Positions 13,215 to 16,175 of a DNA stretch of 16,175 nucleotides are shown piece by piece. The stretch lies in the NCBI GenBank assembly GCA_964390795.1, contig CAYMLQ010000100.1:1-16175 (forward strand). Direction: 5' to 3'. Within the stretch, counting starts at the first letter, position 1. Each line of letters begins with the position of its first letter. Under the pieces are notes generated by a model. It saw nothing but the letters and a program-made list of their open reading frames with translations. It was not told the origin of the DNA and ran no database searches. Source of the stretch: CAYMLQ01 sp964390795. GTDB taxonomy: Bacteria > Verrucomicrobiota > Kiritimatiellia > RFP12 > UBA1067. The position numbers were made by a program, and so were the translations under genes.

Positions 13215-15791
13215 TCAAGCGATTCCGTACATGGCTCGAAGGCGCGTCATCACAGCCGACGTGAACTCCAGTCCGCCGGGCGACAAGGCCATGCTGCGCG
13301 GCGCGTGCTCTCGCACGCTCGCCACCACCTCCTGCGCAGTGTACTTCACGAGATCTTGCAAGTAGTCTTCGGGCACCCGCTGCTTGATCGCGTTGATGAA
13401 CTCGTCGACTTCCAGCGCGTCGTTCAAGCCCTCGTCGAGCGCGCGAGCGATGAACATGGCCGCCGTGCCCGAGAGAGGCTCCTTGGCTCCAGCAACCTGC
13501 TCCTCGGCCTCGAAGATGTTCGGCGCTGCAACCACCATGTCATCGGCGGCTGCCGTGGACTGCTCGTCGGACATCGAGTCTCCCTGGTCTTCGTCCTGCT
13601 CACCAACCTGCGCCACGTACGCGTCCATCTCATCCTGCGGACGAGAGGTGCGCCGTGGGGCGAGCTGCTGCTGCGGCATCGGGCGACCCTGCATGCGCTG
13701 CTGCGGACCGCGCTGCTGCGGACCGCGCTGCTGCGGACCACGCTGCTGCGGACCACGCTGCTGCGGACCGCGCTGCTGCGGACCACGCTGGCCGGGCATC
13801 TGCTGCATCTGGGGCATCTGGGGCATCTGGGGCATGGGCGCCCCAAGCTGAGGCATCTGCGGCGGACCGAACATCCGCATCTGCGGATTCACCTGGCTCC
13901 GCACGCTCTGAGCATAGATGTGCTCCGGCACCATGCCCTGCGGTGTCACGACCATCCGCCCCTGAGGGGTATTTACCACCGAGCCCATCGGTGGCGGCGG
14001 CGGCGCAGCAGGCCGCTTAGCCTTCTTCTTGGTGTCCGAACCAACAAGATCTCCAACGATCTTGGCGATCATGGGGCCGTGCTCCATGACCTGATCGATG
14101 ACGCCCTTGGACGGCGGAGGGGGCGGCGGCGGAGGGGGCGGCGGGGACAGGTCAATATCTGAGCCCAGACCGCCCCCACCGCCGCTGCTGCCGCCGCCCA
14201 TCTCTCGTGCGACATCGAGCAGCTGCTTGGCCTTTTCGATCTGAGAATAGACGTCTCCGTCCTCGCGCGCCTTCGAACGCAGATCGGCAAGCTCCCCGCG
14301 GAGTCGCTCGGACTCAGCAGACAAGGACGCAATACGGAAGTTGGCAGCCTCTTCCGCGCTCCGCGTGCGCGCCTGCCACATGGTATCGACAAGCTCGACG
14401 CGGCTCTGCTCGCGATCCCGCGACGCAGTGTCCCGCTGCTCCTGCATCTGACGGTGCATCTCCAAGTCGCGTCGGCGCTCCTCTCGCACCTGCGTAAGCT
14501 GGTCCGCGATGCGCGCCTCTCGGGCAGCAGCCTCACGGCGGTCGGCGTCACGGTCGCGCTCGTTGGACTGACGAACAGACTCAATCTCCCTGAGGTGAGC
14601 CGAGCGCGTCGCCTCGACCTCCCGAGCGTGAGCCGCTCGCATCGCCTCCAGTTCTGTGGCGTGCTTGCTCAGCAGCGAGTTCATCACCTCCTGGCTAATC
14701 GAACCGTCCTGCCGATTGGGCCGGACCATGTCCACGATCTCCCTGATGGTTCCCGGCGCGGCTTGCTGCATCTGACGAACCTCCCCTCGAAGTTGCTCCA
14801 GCTCCCTGTCACGCTCCAAGAGGCGCTGCTCCAGCAGCTTTGCCTCCCGATCAGACTGCTCGCGCATATACCGCGCCTCTCGCTCAGCCTGGTCGCGCAG
14901 CAGCTGGACCCTCTTATCCGACTCATCACGCACGATGTCGGCCATCTTGGTGGCTTCTGCCGCACCGCTTGCCGCACCGTTGTACATGCGATCCTCTAGG
15001 GTTCGTGCGCGTTTCTGCGCGTCGTCGCTGACCTTCTCAAGGGTCTTGAGAGCCTGCTGGGTGACGCTCGTGTTCTCAGTAACAGGGGGTGGCGCTGCCA
15101 CCGCTGGATGCTGCATGCGTGTGTCTCCTTTACCGATCGCGTCCTTGGCAAGCGACGACGGCATCGCAGAGTTCGCGATACCCGGGATAGAAAGAGTGTA
15201 CTTGGAGTAGCGACGGCGACCGTGACCCCCCTTGCCAGGGCCCATCGCATAGATCTCGTACCGACCCCCGCCGTACGTTCGCGCAACATACTCAGCGTCG
15301 ATCGGGGTAGGACAAGTGTCGAGCAGCCCCTCGGCCACGACGCCGTTGGGGAAGATCTTCGGGTACACCCGCATGATCTGGATGTCCATGTCGGGGTCCA
15401 CCCCGATCTTGAACTTCTCGTACCACGACCAGATGTCGTCCTTCTGACCCGCATCCGGCTTGGGCTTGCGCGCCCGAGAGGCCGGAGGCAGCCCATCAGA
15501 CCCATCGTCGTCGTCCTCTGTATTGTCCTCGGACGCCATGCCTTCGAACTGCGTCTCCACAGACTCGTCGTCATCGTCCATCTCGGACTCCTCGTCCTCG
15601 TCCTCCAGCTCGCGCTCTACTACGCGCACCGGGGGAGCAGGCTTCTCTTCCCTCTTCTTGACCGCCGCCTTGCGCTTGGGCTTCTCACCCTCGACCTGAT
15701 GCGCTGCGGCAAAACTACTAAGAACTTGACGGATCTCGTCGTCGCCGGACAGCGGATCAACGATCTCCGTGTGCGGGTCGCCCAAGCTCAT
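13215..15791 (-). CDS. 858-residue coiled-coil, multi-linker structural-type protein
   Basis: The ATG at 15791 overlaps the preceding stop as ATGA. Order of regions: basic patch (36-52), acidic tract (60-100, runs of D and E), a compact domain (about 119-212) including DIWSWYEKFKIGVDPDMDIQ and RTYGGGRYEIYAMGPGKGGH, a long charged coiled coil (about 245-540, REAR/REIE/RDRE heptads), a glycine run with GLGSDIDL, about 12 prolines (548-561), a second short proline run, six QQRGP repeats (about 669-698), PQM repeats, an acidic patch, and a helical C-terminal domain (about 770-858: AAMFIARALDEGLNDALEVD, YLQDLVKYTAQEVVASVREH). No membrane segment is visible. The YGGGRYEI element resembles a G-G-x-Y motif seen in some phage proteins, but I cannot name the family. 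It is the largest protein of the operon, probably a scaffold, tether or structural organiser. Confidence 0.92.
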   Translation of the reverse strand: MSLGDPHTEIVDPLSGDDEIRQVLSSFAAAHQVEGEKPKRKAAVKKREEKPAPPVRVVERELEDEDEESEMDDDDESVETQFEGMASEDNTEDDDDGSDGLPPASRARKPKPDAGQKDDIWSWYEKFKIGVDPDMDIQIMRVYPKIFPNGVVAEGLLDTCPTPIDAEYVARTYGGGRYEIYAMGPGKGGHGRRRYSKYTLSIPGIANSAMPSSLAKDAIGKGDTRMQHPAVAAPPPVTENTSVTQQALKTLEKVSDDAQKRARTLEDRMYNGAASGAAEATKMADIVRDESDKRVQLLRDQAEREARYMREQSDREAKLLEQRLLERDRELEQLRGEVRQMQQAAPGTIREIVDMVRPNRQDGSISQEVMNSLLSKHATELEAMRAAHAREVEATRSAHLREIESVRQSNERDRDADRREAAAREARIADQLTQVREERRRDLEMHRQMQEQRDTASRDREQSRVELVDTMWQARTRSAEEAANFRIASLSAESERLRGELADLRSKAREDGDVYSQIEKAKQLLDVAREMGGGSSGGGGGLGSDIDLSPPPPPPPPPPPSKGVIDQVMEHGPMIAKIVGDLVGSDTKKKAKRPAAPPPPPMGSVVNTPQGRMVVTPQGMVPEHIYAQSVRSQVNPQMRMFGPPQMPQLGAPMPQMPQMPQMQQMPGQRGPQQRGPQQRGPQQRGPQQRGPQQRGPQQRMQGRPMPQQQLAPRRTSRPQDEMDAYVAQVGEQDEDQGDSMSDEQSTAAADDMVVAAPNIFEAEEQVAGAKEPLSGTAAMFIARALDEGLNDALEVDEFINAIKQRVPEDYLQDLVKYTAQEVVASVREHAPRSMALSPGGLEFTSAVMTRLRAMYGIA
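13696..13785. repeat. Six tandem 15-base repeats
   Basis: Six copies of CGCTGCTGCGGACC(G/A), perfect except for the final base, encoding on the minus strand the pentapeptide repeat QQRGP of the 858-residue protein. All units keep the reading frame. Copy number is likely to vary between relatives through slippage or recombination, changing linker length. Confidence 0.95.
13806..13832. repeat. Three tandem 9-base repeats
   Basis: Three perfect copies of CATCTGGGG encode the PQM tripeptide repeat of the 858-residue protein, directly beside the QQRGP block. Both blocks lie in the same linker. Confidence 0.9.
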
Positions 15792-16175
15792 GCGCGACCC
15801 CCGCTCTTCGGTGCGCCCTCGTCCTCGTCCTCGTCCTCGTCATCATCCTCGCCATCATCCTCGCCGTCGTCCAGCCCCTCCTCACCGAGGTCATCGTCGT
15901 CGTCATCGTCGTCATCGTCGTCGTCCTCGACCTCGACGGCGCCGTCTCCCGCAACGGCCGTGAACGCCGTCGTCACAAGGTTGAACGCGGTCTGGATCTC
16001 CGCGTCATCCGGTGCCTTTGACTGGAGAATCAATCCAAGGGCGGCGAGCGACTGGCGAAGCACGTCGAGGTCATCCTCCTCAACGTAGACCGACCCCTCC
16101 GGCGCGTCGGGGATCTCCTCCACCTTGCGGTCGACGTACTCGCGCATGCGCAGGGTCTCGGTGAACGCCTGAGAC
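15788..16175 (-). CDS. Partial acidic protein, N-terminus off the window
   Basis: The frame stays open to the window edge (SQAFTETLRMREYVDRKVEE...), so the ATG at 16147 is probably internal and the true start lies outside; 128 residues are visible. A helical part (LDVLRQSLAALGLILQ, AEIQTAFNLVTTAFTAV) is followed by a long Asp/Glu tract with a run of about 12 aspartates and repeated DEDE, and a short end GAPKSGGRA. Its stop overlaps the start of the 858-residue gene, whose own N-terminus is also acidic. Acidic tails of this type are found on scaffold, chaperone and DNA-mimic proteins, but nothing here decides between these. Confidence 0.8.
   Translation of the reverse strand, partial: SQAFTETLRMREYVDRKVEEIPDAPEGSVYVEEDDLDVLRQSLAALGLILQSKAPDDAEIQTAFNLVTTAFTAVAGDGAVEVEDDDDDDDDDDDDLGEEGLDDGEDDGEDDDEDEDEDEGAPKSGGRA
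15815..15935. repeat. Imperfect GTC/CTC/ATC triplet tract
   Basis: Two blocks of near-pure triplets (about 15815-15870 and 15892-15935) encode the Asp/Glu tract of the edge protein. They are simple-sequence repeats that should be prone to in-frame length change. Confidence 0.85.

Noticed and set aside
13696..13832. CRISPR-like array of short repeats
   Set aside because: Units are 15 and 9 bases with no spacers, in frame inside a coding region.
13119..14162. Plus-strand frame with LLRTALLRT repeats
   Set aside because: The repeats are the antisense reading of the QQRGP-coding 15-base units; no independent signals.
15108..16088. Plus-strand frame with a long serine run
   Set aside because: The serine run is the antisense of the Asp/Glu tract in the edge protein.
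1..16175. tRNA, rRNA or insertion-sequence elements
   Set aside because: No cloverleaf, rRNA stretch, transposase motif or terminal inverted repeats were seen on either strand.

Overview
The window is a compact, high-GC bacterial or viral segment in which every gene I can support lies on the minus strand. They read as one long operon from the right edge to the left edge. Neighbouring genes repeatedly overlap by one or four bases (ATGA, GTGA or TGATG) or are separated by a few bases, and no gap exceeds about 75 bases. I count 21 genes, two cut by the window edges and one apparently frameshifted. No gene for metabolism, replication, tRNA or rRNA is present. The GC content and long proline- and glutamine-rich linkers would fit a myxobacterium-like host or a virus or mobile element of one, but I cannot place the organism.

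In transcription order (right to left): an acidic partial protein and an 858-residue coiled-coil, multi-linker protein of structural type (16175-13215); a small beta-rich protein and a transglutaminase-like Cys-His-Asp protein (13178-12244); three tandem paralogues with an amphipathic N-terminus, a helical stalk and a C-terminal membrane anchor, the first broken by a frameshift in a G-tract (12240-10908); a poly-proline membrane protein, a soluble protein and a 465-residue membrane protein (10896-8140); five small membrane proteins including a family beginning MSYHLG (8140-5646); a NusG-type transcription factor fused behind a MSYHLG-type membrane module (5641-4481); a basic protein with a duplicated YPVSRI motif (4414-3284); a 52-residue membrane protein (3287-3129); a 598-residue helical membrane protein and a 273-residue membrane protein (3073-441); and the start of a protein with a peptidoglycan-binding-like segment (433-1).

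Fourteen of the 21 genes encode a single predicted membrane segment, usually at the extreme C-terminus followed by a few basic residues. Ten begin MSY or MAY. At least three families of anchor can be recognised by sequence (GLYxGxGAG, PVWxxG and the GGPQ-RE stalk type), and a short GLG[AS]D motif recurs in linkers of otherwise unrelated proteins. This looks like a co-assembling set of membrane proteins. My preferred but unproven reading is the structural module of a membrane-containing virus or related mobile element, with the transglutaminase-like enzyme and the peptidoglycan-binding-like protein as assembly or entry factors. The NusG fusion would be an operon-specific transcription factor tethered to the same membrane. 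A cell-encoded envelope complex remains possible.
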